Shown: positions 34,009 to 45,492, counted from the first letter of the stretch. The stretch: DNA of 64,000 nucleotides from Streptomyces sp. ST2-7A (GCF_021390475.1 NZ_JAJUWS010000018.1:45151-109150), one strand, 5' to 3'. Notes: a model not told the origin generated them from the letters alone. Numbers and translations are program-made.

Positions 34009-35715
34009 ACGGTCGCCCGGGGAACACCCGGGCCGGCCCCGGGGTCCGCCCACGGGGCGGACTTCCTCCACCTGGACCGTCGCGAGGCCCCTGCCGGGGG
34101 GTTGGCCGACTGGCTGACCCACCGGCTGCGGGCGGCCGTCGCGGACGGGCGACTGCCCGTGGGCGGTCGGCTGCCCGCCGGCCGCACCCTCGCCGCCGAC
34201 CTCGGCGTCTCCCGGGGCGTGGTCACCGAGGCGTACCGGCGACTGACCGAGGACGGCCATCTGGCCGGGGACGGACGCCGGGGTACCGTCGTGGTCGCCG
34301 CACCGGTCCGGCCCCCGGCGCCCATCCCGACGGGGCCCGATACCGCTCCCCGCCGGATTCCCGACGGGCTCTTCGTACCCGACCCCGGGGCGGGGGCGCA
34401 CGACGCGTTGCGCGCCGTCCCGGCCCGCGTCGATCTCACGCCCGGCACCCCCGACCTCGCGGCCTTCCCCCGGACGGCCTGGCTGCGCGCGGAGCGCGCC
34501 GTCCTCGCCGACCTGCCCGCCGCCGTCCTCGGCTACGGCGACCCGCGCGGTACCGCCGCCCTGCGCACCGCCGTCGCGGGGTGGGTCGGCCGCACCCGGG
34601 GGATCGCCGTGGACCCGGAGGCGGTGCTGGTGGTCTCCGGTACGGCTCAGGCACTCGGCCTGCTCGCCGAGGTCCTGCGGGCGCGGGGGATCGACCGCGT
34701 GGCGGTGGAGAACCCCGGGTCGATGGGCGTCCGGCAGGTGTTGCGCGGACGCGGCCTGGACACCCCGCCGATCCCGGTGGACGCCGAGGGCGCGGACATC
34801 GACGCCCTGCGCGCCGACGGCGCCCGGGCGGTCCTCCTGACACCCGCCCACCAGTTCCCCACCGGGGTGGTCCTGGGCGGGGACCGCCGGCGGGCCCTGA
34901 TGCGGTGGGCCGAGGAGACGGACGGCCTGATCGTGGAGGACGACTACGACGCCGAGCACCGCTGGGACCGTCCCCCGGTGCCCGCCCTGCGCGCGCTGCT
35001 CCCCGAGCGGGTGCACCATCTGGGCAGCCTCTCCAAGACCCTCGCACCCGGCCTGCGGATCGGCTGGCTGATCGCCCCACCGGCCCTCCGGCCCGCCCTG
35101 GTGGAGGCCAAGCGCCTCGCCGACCTGGGCACCTCCGTCCCACCGCAGTTGGTCGTCGCCCACCTGATGGAGTCCGGCGCGCTCGAGCGCCATCTGCGGT
35201 TCCTGCGCGCCCGGCACCGCCGGCGCCGCGACGCCATGATCACCGCCCTGGCCGAGCACCTGCCCGGCGGCACGGTGCACGGCGCGGCGGCCGGTCTGCA
35301 CCTGACGGTGACCTTCGCCACGGGCGACGACCTGCGGGCCGCTACCGCGGCGCTGGAGGCCGGGGTGCGCGTGCACCCGTTGTCCTGGCACGTCTCCCCG
35401 AACACCCGGGGCTCCCATCGACCCGGTCTGGTGCTGGGGTACGCCGCCCACCCGCCGGGAGCGATCGCGGAGGGAGTGGCACTGCTGGGCGGGGCCGTGC
35501 GCGGCCTGCTCGGCCCCTCGCGCGGCACCTTCCCCGGAGAACCCGTCGCCGGGCGGCGCGCGGGGGACCGGAGCCGCCCGTCCGGAATCCGGGGCCTTCG
35601 CCCCGACGCGCCCGCCGGTGGACCGGCCGGGGGCGTTCGTGCCGACCCCGCCGACCCCGGGGACCCCGGGGACACGCCCGGGGGTCGAGTCCCCGGTGCG
35701 ATCCACCGGGGATGA
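33970..35715 (+). CDS. MocR/PdxR-family regulator (GntR HTH + aminotransferase-like domain)
   Basis: 581 residues. The GntR winged helix at about residues 35-105 (GGLADWLTHRLRAAVADGRL; LGVSRGVVTEAYRRLTEDGH) is joined to a fold-type I aminotransferase domain. That domain has LGYGDPRGTAALRTAVAGWV, LVVSGTAQALGLLAEVLRAR, LTPAHQFPTGVVLGGDRRRA, IVEDDYDAEHRWDRPPVPAL and the PLP-lysine block HLGSLSKTLAPGLRIGWLIA. These regulators sense PLP or amino acids. It is about 80 residues longer than usual because of a disordered Gly/Pro/Arg C-terminus. It is divergent from the methyltransferase gene, its likely target. Confidence 0.9.
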   Translation: MNRSEEEPENRSETVARGTPGPAPGSAHGADFLHLDRREAPAGGLADWLTHRLRAAVADGRLPVGGRLPAGRTLAADLGVSRGVVTEAYRRLTEDGHLAGDGRRGTVVVAAPVRPPAPIPTGPDTAPRRIPDGLFVPDPGAGAHDALRAVPARVDLTPGTPDLAAFPRTAWLRAERAVLADLPAAVLGYGDPRGTAALRTAVAGWVGRTRGIAVDPEAVLVVSGTAQALGLLAEVLRARGIDRVAVENPGSMGVRQVLRGRGLDTPPIPVDAEGADIDALRADGARAVLLTPAHQFPTGVVLGGDRRRALMRWAEETDGLIVEDDYDAEHRWDRPPVPALRALLPERVHHLGSLSKTLAPGLRIGWLIAPPALRPALVEAKRLADLGTSVPPQLVVAHLMESGALERHLRFLRARHRRRRDAMITALAEHLPGGTVHGAAAGLHLTVTFATGDDLRAATAALEAGVRVHPLSWHVSPNTRGSHRPGLVLGYAAHPPGAIAEGVALLGGAVRGLLGPSRGTFPGEPVAGRRAGDRSRPSGIRGLRPDAPAGGPAGGVRADPADPGDPGDTPGGRVPGAIHRG

Positions 35716-35957
35716 CGGGGCCCCGTCCTTTCCCGCCCCGGGTCCGCCCGCCCCCGTCCCGGCCGGACCGACAGGCGCGTCCCGCCGGCAGCCGACCGCC
35801 CGGGCCTGTCAGAATGCACGGGCCGTACCGGTCCCGGTACGGCGAACCGACCCCGGCGGACCGACCCCGCGCCCGCGCGCACCCATCCGCGGGCGGCCCG
35901 GACCCGGTCCGTCGACACCGGGCAAGAGGAGGCAGGGGCACGCGCCCCGAGAGCACC

Positions 35958-38438
<2,481 letters not shown>

Positions 38439-38442
38439 CCCC

Positions 38443-38709
38443 TCACGAGGTCGCCCGGGGCCCGGGCCCTCCCCGCACGCGGGAGGGCCCGGGCCGTTCC
38501 GGTGCGACCCGTCGGAACCGCGTGCGCGGGCGCGAATCCCGCGACGGAGCCTCACAGAAGGTGCTGACAGATCCCGTCACCGGCCAACTTGTTGACAGCG
38601 GGGTCTTCTTGTAGTGCGACCATGCGCCGCCGAAGGTGTTGAGGTCGGCCCGCAGGTAGGGGAACTCCCCTTGCAGATCGGCGGACTCAGTGCATCTGAA
38701 CAGCGGCAT
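38443..38709 (-). CDS. possible small protein downstream of the primase-like gene
   Basis: An 88-residue frame starts at ATG 38709, 13 bases after the primase-like stop, with MPLFRCTESADLQGEFPYLR then ADLNTFGGAWSHYKKTPLS. The first 55 residues have mixed, protein-like composition. The rest reads through the tex terminator on the opposite strand and is Arg/Pro/Gly-rich. No family recognised and no good ribosome site. It could be a remnant of the accessory segment. Confidence 0.25.
   Translation of the reverse strand: MPLFRCTESADLQGEFPYLRADLNTFGGAWSHYKKTPLSTSWPVTGSVSTFCEAPSRDSRPRTRFRRVAPERPGPSRVRGGPGPRATS
38459..38495 (+). terminator. terminator of tex
   Basis: A perfect 15-bp stem (GGCCCGGGCCCTCCC, 38459-38473, with its complement at 38481-38495) and 7-base loop begin 20 bases after the tex stop codon. 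Confidence 0.85.
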
Positions 38710-38722
38710 CGTTGGGGCATTC

Positions 38723-39274
38723 TCATCCGGGGCGGCACTCCATCTCTTCGCCATCCTCCGGGGCTGTCCCGGTGTGCTCCATACCCCATTGGTCGACTCG
38801 TTCCAGGGTCATCGAGGCCGCCGCGAGCATGGCCGTCAGCGCGGCCGTGCGAACCGGTGTCGGGTAGGGCTGCCGGAACGGAGCGAGGAGCCAGGTGAAC
38901 CGATCGCCACCGAACGGCATCGGTCCCGGCACCACCACGACGGATCCCGGACCGATGTAGCGGTAGGAGGGCATCCCGGCACGCTCGGCGACCGGCATCC
39001 GTTCGAAGCGTTCCCGTGAACCGGCCGGGAGAAAGAAGCCCACCCGTCGGGCGGCCCAGTCCGCCATCACCGGGCCGGCCGGAAGTCCGTAGCGTCGCAG
39101 TTGGTCGAAGGTTTCGATGCCGAGGCGCTGATCGACCGTCACGACATCGAACTGTCTCCCGGCCGGAAGTGCGTACGGCCGGCGGGGGTCATCACGCCAG
39201 ATTTCCCGGCAGTGTTCCGGAATTTCGGCTGTGGAGGAGATCCATGCCAGCCCCCGCCGCGTCATCATCTGCAC
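38723..39274 (-). CDS. bifunctional primase/polymerase-like (N-terminal domain) protein
   Basis: 183 residues. Blocks such as RGLAWISSTAEIPEHCREIW, RRPYALPAGRQFDVVTVDQR and VMADWAARRVGFFLPAGSRE resemble the short actinomycete proteins annotated as bifunctional DNA primase/polymerase N-terminal domain. They often sit beside XRE-TPR regulators and lack the acidic catalytic set of true replicative prim-pols, so a regulatory or silent role is likely. Translation probably begins at ATG 39274 or the ATG pair at 39268/39265. It is divergent from the XRE gene across a 246-bp promoter region. Confidence 0.6.
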   Translation of the reverse strand: MQMMTRRGLAWISSTAEIPEHCREIWRDDPRRPYALPAGRQFDVVTVDQRLGIETFDQLRRYGLPAGPVMADWAARRVGFFLPAGSRERFERMPVAERAGMPSYRYIGPGSVVVVPGPMPFGGDRFTWLLAPFRQPYPTPVRTAALTAMLAAASMTLERVDQWGMEHTGTAPEDGEEMECRPG

Positions 39275-39520
39275 CCGAACCCACCTCGGTCACATCCGCA
39301 CGGCGCCGGTCGGTCGCCGCTCCTCCAGACTTCCGGCCAAGGCGGTGGGGCGGCAGATGACGACGGGAGACGGGGGATGACGCGGGCGTCACCGCCGGAT
39401 CATCCCCCGTGACGCTGAAAACCCTTCGCGTCTCCTCCTTTTCCGCATTGACCAAGGACTCGACTCCGTAATGTGAGAAGACGAACACGGAGAAGGCGTG
39501 ATCGTACGACGGGGGATGCG

Positions 39521-40887
39521 ATGGGGAGTACGGCCGGGCTTGGCGAGACCATCCGGGAAGCCCGTAGGGCTCGTGGGTGGGGTCAGTTACGTCTCGTCGG
39601 CGAGTTGCGCCGGCAGGCCGCGCGACAGGGTCGGGCGTTGCCCTCCGATGCGAGTGTGAAGCGCCGCATCGCCAGTTGGGAGAACGGCCACAGCGTTCCC
39701 GATGACTTCTACGGCCCGCTGCTCCGTGAAGCCCTCGATCTGTCCGGGGTGCAGGAGGTACCGCTTCTTCCTGTATCGAGGATCGGCTACCCGGACACCA
39801 TCCGGGAGGCCATCACAGGGGTCGCCGCCCTGTGGCGGACCGACTTGGAGAACGCGGAGGGCCTGCTCTCCTCGGCTCCCTCCGTTCCGGCCTGGCACGA
39901 GGCGTCGTTGCGGTGGTTGGTGGCTCCGCCCCCGACCGCCCGGCACGTTCGGAGGGAACCGACCTTCGGGTGGGCCTGACGGATGTGGCCACCGTACGGA
40001 CGACGATCGAGACCTTCGCGCGGTTGGACGACCGGTTCGGCGGTGGTCACGCCCGGCACGCGGTGATCCAGTATCTCAGCCGTGAAGTCGCCCCTCTGCT
40101 CACCGGAGGCTGGACCGAGGCGCTGGGACGTGTGTTGTTCTCCACTGCCGCCGAGGCCACCCTTCTCGCGGCCTGGATGTCCTACGACGCCTGTCATCAC
40201 GGTCTCGCCCAACGCTATTTCCTCCAGGCGCTGCGTCTCGCCCAAGACTGGGAGGACCGGCGTCTGGCCGGGAGTGTGCTCTCCGCGATGAGCCACCAAG
40301 CCACCTTTCTCGGTCGCCACGCCGAAGCTGCCACACTCGCCCGGGCGGCCCGCCTGGGCGTGGCCGGGGTGGCGACGCCGACGCTGCTGGCACAGTTCCA
40401 TGCCATGGAGGCCCGCGCATTGGCCCGCACGGGAGATGTGAAGGGATGCGAACAGGCACTCTCCGCCGCGACGAACGCTCTGGAGAGCCGCTACAACGGC
40501 GACGAACCGGAGTGGATCAGCTACTTCGACGAGGCGGAGTTGGCCGCCGAGGCCGCCCATTGCTTCCGGGACGTGAGGAGTGCCCGCAGGGCCGTGGCCC
40601 ATGCCGAGAACGCCATGAGCGGTGACCACGTGCGCAGCGACTTCTTCGCCACGATGGTTCTGGCGGACGCCCACCTGGGGGCGGGCGATCCGGAGGAGGC
40701 GTGCCGGGTGGCTCTGGATGCCCTCGATCTGGGGGAACAGCTCCGGTTCAACCGGTGCGTCGGCTATCTGGCGGAGTTCCGGCGGCATGTCGAGGCCACC
40801 GGGCACACCGCGAGCGTGCGGGAGTTGGAGGAGCAGGCCGGGGAGCACCGGTTGTGGCTCGCCACCACCGATCGGATCGGCCGGTAG
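39521..40887 (+). pseudogene. XRE-family HTH/TPR regulator interrupted by a single-base frameshift
   Basis: ATG 39521 opens MGSTAGLGETIREARRARGW with an HTH-like N-terminus (SVKRRIASWENGHSVPDDFY). It reads to about residue 137 and ends early at 39979. From about 39930 a -1 frame continues with TDVATVRTTIETFARLDDRF, GGGHARHAVIQYLSREVAPL, AWMSYDACHHGLAQRYFLQA and MSHQATFLGRHAEAATLARA, the TPR-like ligand part of the same family. One extra C in the run at 39929-39933 would restore about 455 residues. A TTA codon (39587-39589) is present. Either an inactive gene, sequencing error, or recoding. Confidence 0.75.
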
Positions 40888-40897
40888 GTCCACCGGT

Positions 40898-41794
40898 TCA
40901 GAAGGGTTGCCAGTCCCGCCGGCTGCCGTTGGTGCGGATGGCGTGCACCCGGCGGGCGAACTCCCGCGCCGCTCGTTCCTCGGTGGTGATCCGGCGCCCG
41001 AGCCAGAGCGTCATCATCAGCTCTCGCAGATCGGCGAGGACCGGATAGCCGGGCCAGTTCATCAGCTCGAATCCGTAGTGGTGCACGAAGGACTCGTATT
41101 CGGCCCGGGTGTGCCAGCCGTACCGCTCGTAGTAGAGCGAGGTCAGCACGAGATCCCACTCCCGGGGCCCCGGGCAGAAACCGTCGAGGTCGATCAGCAC
41201 CGCCCGGCCGTCGTGTCGGCGGATCGCGTTCCCGACGTTGGCGTCCCCGTGGATCATGCCGAAGGGAAGGACGAAGTCGAGCCGGTCGTACTCCTTGTGC
41301 AGCCGATCGGCACGTTCGGACAGTAACCGCCGGTCCTCATCCCCCACCCCTTCCATCTCGGCGAGCGGCTCCCACACCTTGGCGAAAGGGTTGAAGTACG
41401 GCAGGCCGAGCGCTTCCGGTTCCCGCAGCCGGTGGAGACGGCGGAGGAGGTCGGCCAGTTCATCGGGACGGGCGTACTCCTCCCGATCCTGCGCGTTCTC
41501 CCAGAAGGTGACCAGACGGCCGGCCACTGCCATCGGCTGTTCGATGCCGGAGACGATCCGGACAGCGGGAAACCCCTCCGCTTCCAGCCATCGCGCCACC
41601 GCGACCGATCGCTTCACAAATGCGGCGCTCTCCCCGTCACCGGCCACCCGCACCACGATCGGGGCCGAGGCGAGCCGGTAGACCGCGTTCGAACCCAGCC
41701 GGAGCAACTCGGCACCGGCGGGATCGAGCCCGGCCCGTCGACAGGCTGCATCGAGAACGGCCCTCGCAGCCCCGGCCTGGAACATCACCGCCAT
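40898..41794 (-). CDS. APH-fold small-molecule kinase (aminoglycoside phosphotransferase family)
   Basis: 298 residues. GGGAGG precedes ATG 41794 by 9-10 bases. Kinase-like fold with APIVVRVAGDGESAAFVKRS, the catalytic loop FGMIHGDANVGNAIRRHDG (HGD at about 182-184) and metal-binding AVLIDLDGFCPGPREWDL. The substrate is not necessarily an aminoglycoside; many homologues phosphorylate metabolites or are uncharacterised, and no resistance should be assumed. An in-frame TTA leucine codon (41324-41326) makes translation dependent on the bldA tRNA if the host is a Streptomyces. It is convergent with the broken XRE gene. Confidence 0.82.
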   Translation of the reverse strand: MAVMFQAGAARAVLDAACRRAGLDPAGAELLRLGSNAVYRLASAPIVVRVAGDGESAAFVKRSVAVARWLEAEGFPAVRIVSGIEQPMAVAGRLVTFWENAQDREEYARPDELADLLRRLHRLREPEALGLPYFNPFAKVWEPLAEMEGVGDEDRRLLSERADRLHKEYDRLDFVLPFGMIHGDANVGNAIRRHDGRAVLIDLDGFCPGPREWDLVLTSLYYERYGWHTRAEYESFVHHYGFELMNWPGYPVLADLRELMMTLWLGRRITTEERAAREFARRVHAIRTNGSRRDWQPF

Positions 41795-42014
41795 GCCGCG
41801 CACCTCCCCGTCCCCAGACTTCCGGGCCCACCCTTCCACACTCCGGGGAAACAGCGCCGGAGCGCATCGCCACGGCGTATCCGGGGCGTGAGCGCGGGGG
41901 TGGACCGGGTCGGCAGGCGCCTCACCAGGAGCGTCGGGGTGAGGAGCCACGGCCTCCGGCGCGGCGTGCGCGGCGACCCGGGGGAGGGGCGGGGGCCGCC
42001 CCGCTCCCCGCCCG

Positions 42015-42917
42015 TCAGCGAGCGGGCGCCCCGGGGTCCTCGCGGGTGGGGACGGTCGAGGCGGAGACCAGGAAAGACCGCAGGATCTCCGTGACCTCCG
42101 CGGGGTGCTCCAACGGCGCCAGGTGCCCGGTGTCGGGCAGATCCACCAGACGGGCGCCGGGTATCCCGCCGGCCACCTCGGCCGCGACCTCCTGCACCCG
42201 GGGCACGTCGTCCAGCCCGTTGATGACCAGGGTGGGCGCGACCACGCGGTCCAATCGGGTGCCCGGCAACAGATCCGGCAGCACCTCCTCGACCGGCGGC
42301 TCCTCCCCGCTCCACAGACGTTCCAGGTGTTCGCGGTACATCTGTACCGCCAACTCCCACGCCTCGGGCGGCAGCGCCGAGCGGTCCCGACCGGGACCGG
42401 CCACCATCCACTCGATGTGCGCCTCGGCGGTGGCCAGCGCGTCGACCAGCAGGTGTTCCGTGGTGCCCCCGGCCAGGTAGACCTCGCGCCGCTCGGCGGG
42501 GATGCGCGCGTGCACCCGCTCCGCCGCCTCCAGCAGCATGTCCTCGGGCCACGGGCGCCCGGAGAGCCCGGGGGAGATCAGTGCCAGCGCAGTCACCCGT
42601 TCCGGTGCCGCCAGGGCCGCCTCCACCGCGTACGAGCCGCCCATCGAACAGCCGATCAGCGCGGCCCGGGGCACCTCGAGGGCGTCCAACAACGCCAGCA
42701 GGTCCTCCTGGTGGGAGCCGGGCCCGGGCCCGGAACCGCTCTCCCCGTGGCCCCGGCAGTCGTAGCGGATCACCCGGTGATCGGCCGCCAGGGCCAGGAA
42801 CTGGTGCGCCCACATCCGACGATCCGCCAGCCCGGCGTGCACCAGCACCACCGCGGGCTCGCCGCCCCCCGCCTCGTCGTATCCGAACTCGGTGTCCCCA
42901 CACAGGATTCTGGCCAT
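42015..42917 (-). CDS. alpha/beta hydrolase, enol-lactonase/carboxylesterase-like
   Basis: 300 residues. VVLVHAGLADRRMWAHQFLA provides the oxyanion region, ALIGCSMGGSYAVEAALAAP the nucleophile Ser (GxSxG), TLVINGLDDVPRV the acid Asp, and LPDTGHLAPLEHPAEVTEIL the His. DCRGHGESGSGPGPGSHQED is typical of 3-oxoadipate enol-lactonase relatives, although CoA-ester or carboxylester substrates are equally possible. ATG 42917 lies nine bases after the stop of the enoyl-CoA hydratase gene, so the two form an operon and may act on related substrates. Confidence 0.87.
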   Translation of the reverse strand: MARILCGDTEFGYDEAGGGEPAVVLVHAGLADRRMWAHQFLALAADHRVIRYDCRGHGESGSGPGPGSHQEDLLALLDALEVPRAALIGCSMGGSYAVEAALAAPERVTALALISPGLSGRPWPEDMLLEAAERVHARIPAERREVYLAGGTTEHLLVDALATAEAHIEWMVAGPGRDRSALPPEAWELAVQMYREHLERLWSGEEPPVEEVLPDLLPGTRLDRVVAPTLVINGLDDVPRVQEVAAEVAGGIPGARLVDLPDTGHLAPLEHPAEVTEILRSFLVSASTVPTREDPGAPAR

Positions 42918-42926
42918 GCGCCACCC

Positions 42927-43775
42927 CTACCCGGGTGGTGGGACACGCACGCCGGGGGCGCGATCGGGCGGGTCGATCCCGCCGGCCCAGCGGAAGGACG
43001 GGGGTCGCCGTTCCAGGAAGGCGGCCACTCCCTCGGCCGCCTCACCCGACTCGCGCTGCGCGGTCCGCCACCGTTCGGTGCGCAGGGTTCCGGCGGCCGG
43101 ATCGGCGGGCGGATGGTCGACGAACTCCTTGGCGGCCCGCTGGGTGAGGGCCGAGCGGGAGAGCAGGGTCGCGATCAGTCGCCCCGCCCGCCGCTCAAGC
43201 GCGTCCGGCGGCAGGACCTCGTCCACCAGGCCGACCCGCAGCGCGCGGTCGGTGTCGATCAACTCGGCCGAGAACAACAGGTGCTTGGTGGCCGAGGGGC
43301 CGATCAGGCGCGTCAGGCGGGCGGTGGAGGAGGCGGGGTACACCAGTCCCAGCCGGGCGGGGGTCACCCCGAACCGCGCGCCCGCCGCGGCCAGGCGCAG
43401 GTCGCAGGCGGCGGCCAACTGGCAGCCGCCGCCCACGCAGTCGCCCCGGATCACGGCCAGGCTCGGGCCGGGGAAGGCCGCGATCGCCTCCTCGGCCGCC
43501 ACCGCGAGGTCCTGCGGCGCGTCCCCCGCGCGCAGGTCGCGGATGTCGGCCCCGGCGCAGAAGGTCTCACCGTGGCCGGTCAGCACCAGGACCCGGACCC
43601 CGGGGTCGGCGGACAGCCGCCGGAGCAGCGGAGGGATGCGCCGCCACATCTCCCCGGTGAGGGCGTTGCGCCGGGCCGGGTGGCACAGCACCACCCGCGC
43701 CACGCCCTCCCGGACGGCATGCGTCACGGCGGTGTGCGTCGTCGCGGTCGGGCGCGGGGCGGGTTCGCCGGGCAC
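42927..43775 (-). CDS. enoyl-CoA hydratase/isomerase family protein
   Basis: 282 residues from GTG 43775, preferred because GGAGGGAG lies directly upstream; an ATG at 43796 would include that ribosome site in the coding sequence. Crotonase features: VLVLTGHGETFCAGADIRDL, RGDCVGGGCQLAAACDLRLA (oxyanion glycines), and FGVTPARLGLVYPASSTARL, where the usual catalytic Glu is not evident. It has a short Gly/Pro C-terminus. First gene of a two-gene operon with an alpha/beta hydrolase. Hydration, isomerisation or hydrolysis of an acyl-CoA is possible. Confidence 0.87.
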   Translation of the reverse strand: MPGEPAPRPTATTHTAVTHAVREGVARVVLCHPARRNALTGEMWRRIPPLLRRLSADPGVRVLVLTGHGETFCAGADIRDLRAGDAPQDLAVAAEEAIAAFPGPSLAVIRGDCVGGGCQLAAACDLRLAAAGARFGVTPARLGLVYPASSTARLTRLIGPSATKHLLFSAELIDTDRALRVGLVDEVLPPDALERRAGRLIATLLSRSALTQRAAKEFVDHPPADPAAGTLRTERWRTAQRESGEAAEGVAAFLERRPPSFRWAGGIDPPDRAPGVRVPPPG

Positions 43776-43925
43776 CGTGCTCCCTCCGGGTTCCATGCGC
43801 GGATCGTATCCGGGGCCCCGGGTGGGATTCCGGGCGCGTTGCGAGGTGCGAAACGGGCCGGCGGGGGCAGAATTCGCCACGGAGCCCGGGGCCGGCCGCC
43901 GCCGGGGAACCGGTGGGAGGCAGCG

Positions 43926-44768
43926 ATGAACAGCGGAGACGACATCGGGGGATCCGACCGCGGGGACGGGGCGGCGCGGGAACGCGCCCGGTGGGAGAAG
44001 GACGCCGGGGACGGCCCCCGGTCCGCCCCCGACCCGGACACCGCCCCCGATGCCGTCACCGGCCGCCCGGGGGGTCCTCCCGGGGGACCACCCCCGCGCT
44101 CCGCGCCGGCGGCGGAACCGGTCGCCGGTCGGGAGGGGAGCGCGCCGGACGCGGGGGCGGACGAGGACTCCGTCCGACTGGTGCGCCGGGACCTCGGACG
44201 GCTCACCGTGCTGGGTTGCGTGCTGGTCGCCGCGGGGCTGGTCGGGCTGGGACACGTCGCGCTGGCGACCATCACCACCGTCCTGCTCTTCGGGTGGCTG
44301 CTCCTGTTGGGCGGGTGCGTCGGTCTGCTGCACGCGGTGGCGGCGCGGGGTACGCGCTTCGTGTGGCTCGGCCTGGTGGTGGGGGCGTTGAACGCGGCGG
44401 CGGGGGTGATCCTCATCCGCTTCCCCGACCCGGGGGAGGAGGGGCTGACGGCCTTCGCGGCGCTGCTCTTCCTCTCGGCGGGCGTGTACCGCCTGGTCGG
44501 GGCCTTCGTGGTGCGCGGCCCGCAAACGGTGTGGACGTTGGTGCAGGGGTCGTTCGGGGTGCTGCTGGGGGTGTTGGTGCTGGTGGACTGGCCCGACGGC
44601 TCCATGTACGTGTTGGGCGCCTTCTTCTCGCTCGCCCTGCTCTTCGACGGTCTGAGTCTGATCGCGGCGGGTGTCGGCGGTCGTCGACTGATCGGATTGG
44701 TCACACCCGGGACGAATCATTCGGTCAAGCCCAGTCGGGATACGTCAAAAGACGTGGATATGCGCTGA
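43926..44768 (+). CDS. DUF308 (HdeD-like) membrane protein
   Basis: 280 residues; ATG after GGGAGGCAGCG. A disordered, charged region of about 85 residues precedes six helices in three pairs (LTVLGCVLVAAGLVGLGHVA; TVLLFGWLLLLGGCVGLLHA; LGLVVGALNAAAGVILIRFP; ALLFLSAGVYRLVGAFVV; GVLLGVLVLVDWP; YVLGAFFSLALLFDGLSLIA), the HdeD/DUF308 plan. HdeD helps enterobacteria resist acid. The role in actinomycetes is unknown. It is divergent from the enoyl-CoA hydratase operon and precedes an RsbW-like ATPase gene. Confidence 0.85.
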   Translation: MNSGDDIGGSDRGDGAARERARWEKDAGDGPRSAPDPDTAPDAVTGRPGGPPGGPPPRSAPAAEPVAGREGSAPDAGADEDSVRLVRRDLGRLTVLGCVLVAAGLVGLGHVALATITTVLLFGWLLLLGGCVGLLHAVAARGTRFVWLGLVVGALNAAAGVILIRFPDPGEEGLTAFAALLFLSAGVYRLVGAFVVRGPQTVWTLVQGSFGVLLGVLVLVDWPDGSMYVLGAFFSLALLFDGLSLIAAGVGGRRLIGLVTPGTNHSVKPSRDTSKDVDMR

Positions 44769-44794
44769 GTTCCCGACACTCGGTCATGAGGCTC

Positions 44795-44806
44795 TGGCAT
44801 GTGCCA
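44795..44806 (+). promoter_or_regulatory. short palindrome upstream of the RsbW-like gene
   Basis: TGGCA-TG-TGCCA lies 82-93 bp before the ATPase start, in the 119-bp gap after the DUF308 gene. It may be a regulator site; the regulator is unknown. Confidence 0.3.
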
Positions 44807-44887
44807 ACACTCGTAGGGGTGACCCCGAAGAGGAGCCGACCGGATTCCCCGGTCGGCGGGTCGTCACGAGAGGGACCGGTGCCGGGC

Positions 44888-45373
44888 ATGATGGACAGCC
44901 GAGCGAGTGCTTCGACCCACTACCCCCTTCCCGCGACCGGCGGGGAGGAGAGCGCCTGGCGCTTCACCGTCGCCCCGGTGGACGCGTCCGTGCCGCAGAT
45001 CCGCCGCGCGGTGCGCGCGCTCATCCGGGAGCGCGGCGCGCCGATCTCCGAGGACCTGCTCCACGGATTGCTGCTCATCCTCTCGGAACTGGTCACCAAC
45101 GGAGTCCGGCACGCCGCCCTGCTCACCCCCGAGATCGGTGTGGAGGTGGCCTTCGGCGGTGGCTGGGTCCGGGTCTCGGTGGAGGACCGACACCCCTACC
45201 GCCCCACCGCGCTGTACGCCGAGCCCGACCGCGAGCGCATCGGGGGCCGGGGCCTGCTCCTGGTCCGGGAGATATCCGGCGAGGCCGGCGGCGTCTGCGG
45301 GGTGGAACCGGTCCCCGCCGGGGGCAAGGTGGTCTGGGCGGCGGTGCCGATGGACCTGATGCCACTCCACTGA
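44888..45373 (+). CDS. RsbW-like ATP-binding protein (GHKL fold)
   Basis: 161 residues. The HATPase_c fold is seen in LLLILSELVTNGVRHAAL (N box), VRVSVEDRHPYRP (G1) and RIGGRGLLLVREISGEAGGV (G2). Such small proteins in Streptomyces are anti-sigma-factor kinases or orphan ATPases controlled by anti-sigma-antagonists. No partner is adjacent. ATG 44888 was chosen; a GTG at 44879 and a second ATG at 44891 are alternatives. The G1 box lacks the usual DxGxG pattern, so kinase activity is uncertain. Confidence 0.78.
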   Translation: MMDSRASASTHYPLPATGGEESAWRFTVAPVDASVPQIRRAVRALIRERGAPISEDLLHGLLLILSELVTNGVRHAALLTPEIGVEVAFGGGWVRVSVEDRHPYRPTALYAEPDRERIGGRGLLLVREISGEAGGVCGVEPVPAGGKVVWAAVPMDLMPLH

Positions 45374-45383
45374 ACCGGCCCCG

Positions 45384-45441
45384 TCGGACCGCTCGGACCG
45401 CTCGGGCCGACCGGACCCACGGGACCCACCGGGCCGACCGG
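45384..45441. repeat. short tandem and dispersed repeats downstream of the RsbW-like gene
   Basis: TCGGACCGC occurs twice in tandem (45384-45401) with a degenerate third copy, followed by paired GGACCCAC and GGGCCGACCGG copies. It lies in the gap between the ATPase gene and the idi stop codon, which are convergent. Confidence 0.6.
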
Positions 45442-45492
45442 GAAAGCCGGGCGGACGCGCCGCCCGACCCCGCCTCGGAGGGCCCGCCGGAC

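Noticed and set aside
35925..35940. Earlier start for tex after the AGAGGAGG at 35925
   Set aside because: No ATG, GTG or TTG in frame lies at a suitable distance; GTG 35958 is the first usable start.
33108..35957. N-terminal extension of the tex reading frame by about 950 codons
   Set aside because: It runs through the methyltransferase and MocR genes out of frame and is Arg/Pro-rich. Tex homologues begin near the GTG at 35958.
38723..39274. Plasmid or phage replication primase
   Set aside because: It is only 183 residues, lacks visible acidic catalytic pairs and no helicase, integrase or replication gene is near; short chromosomal homologues beside XRE regulators are common.
40898..41794. 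Antibiotic resistance by the APH-fold protein
   Set aside because: Fold and motifs do not define the substrate; many actinomycete APH-like proteins are not resistance enzymes and no resistance context is present.
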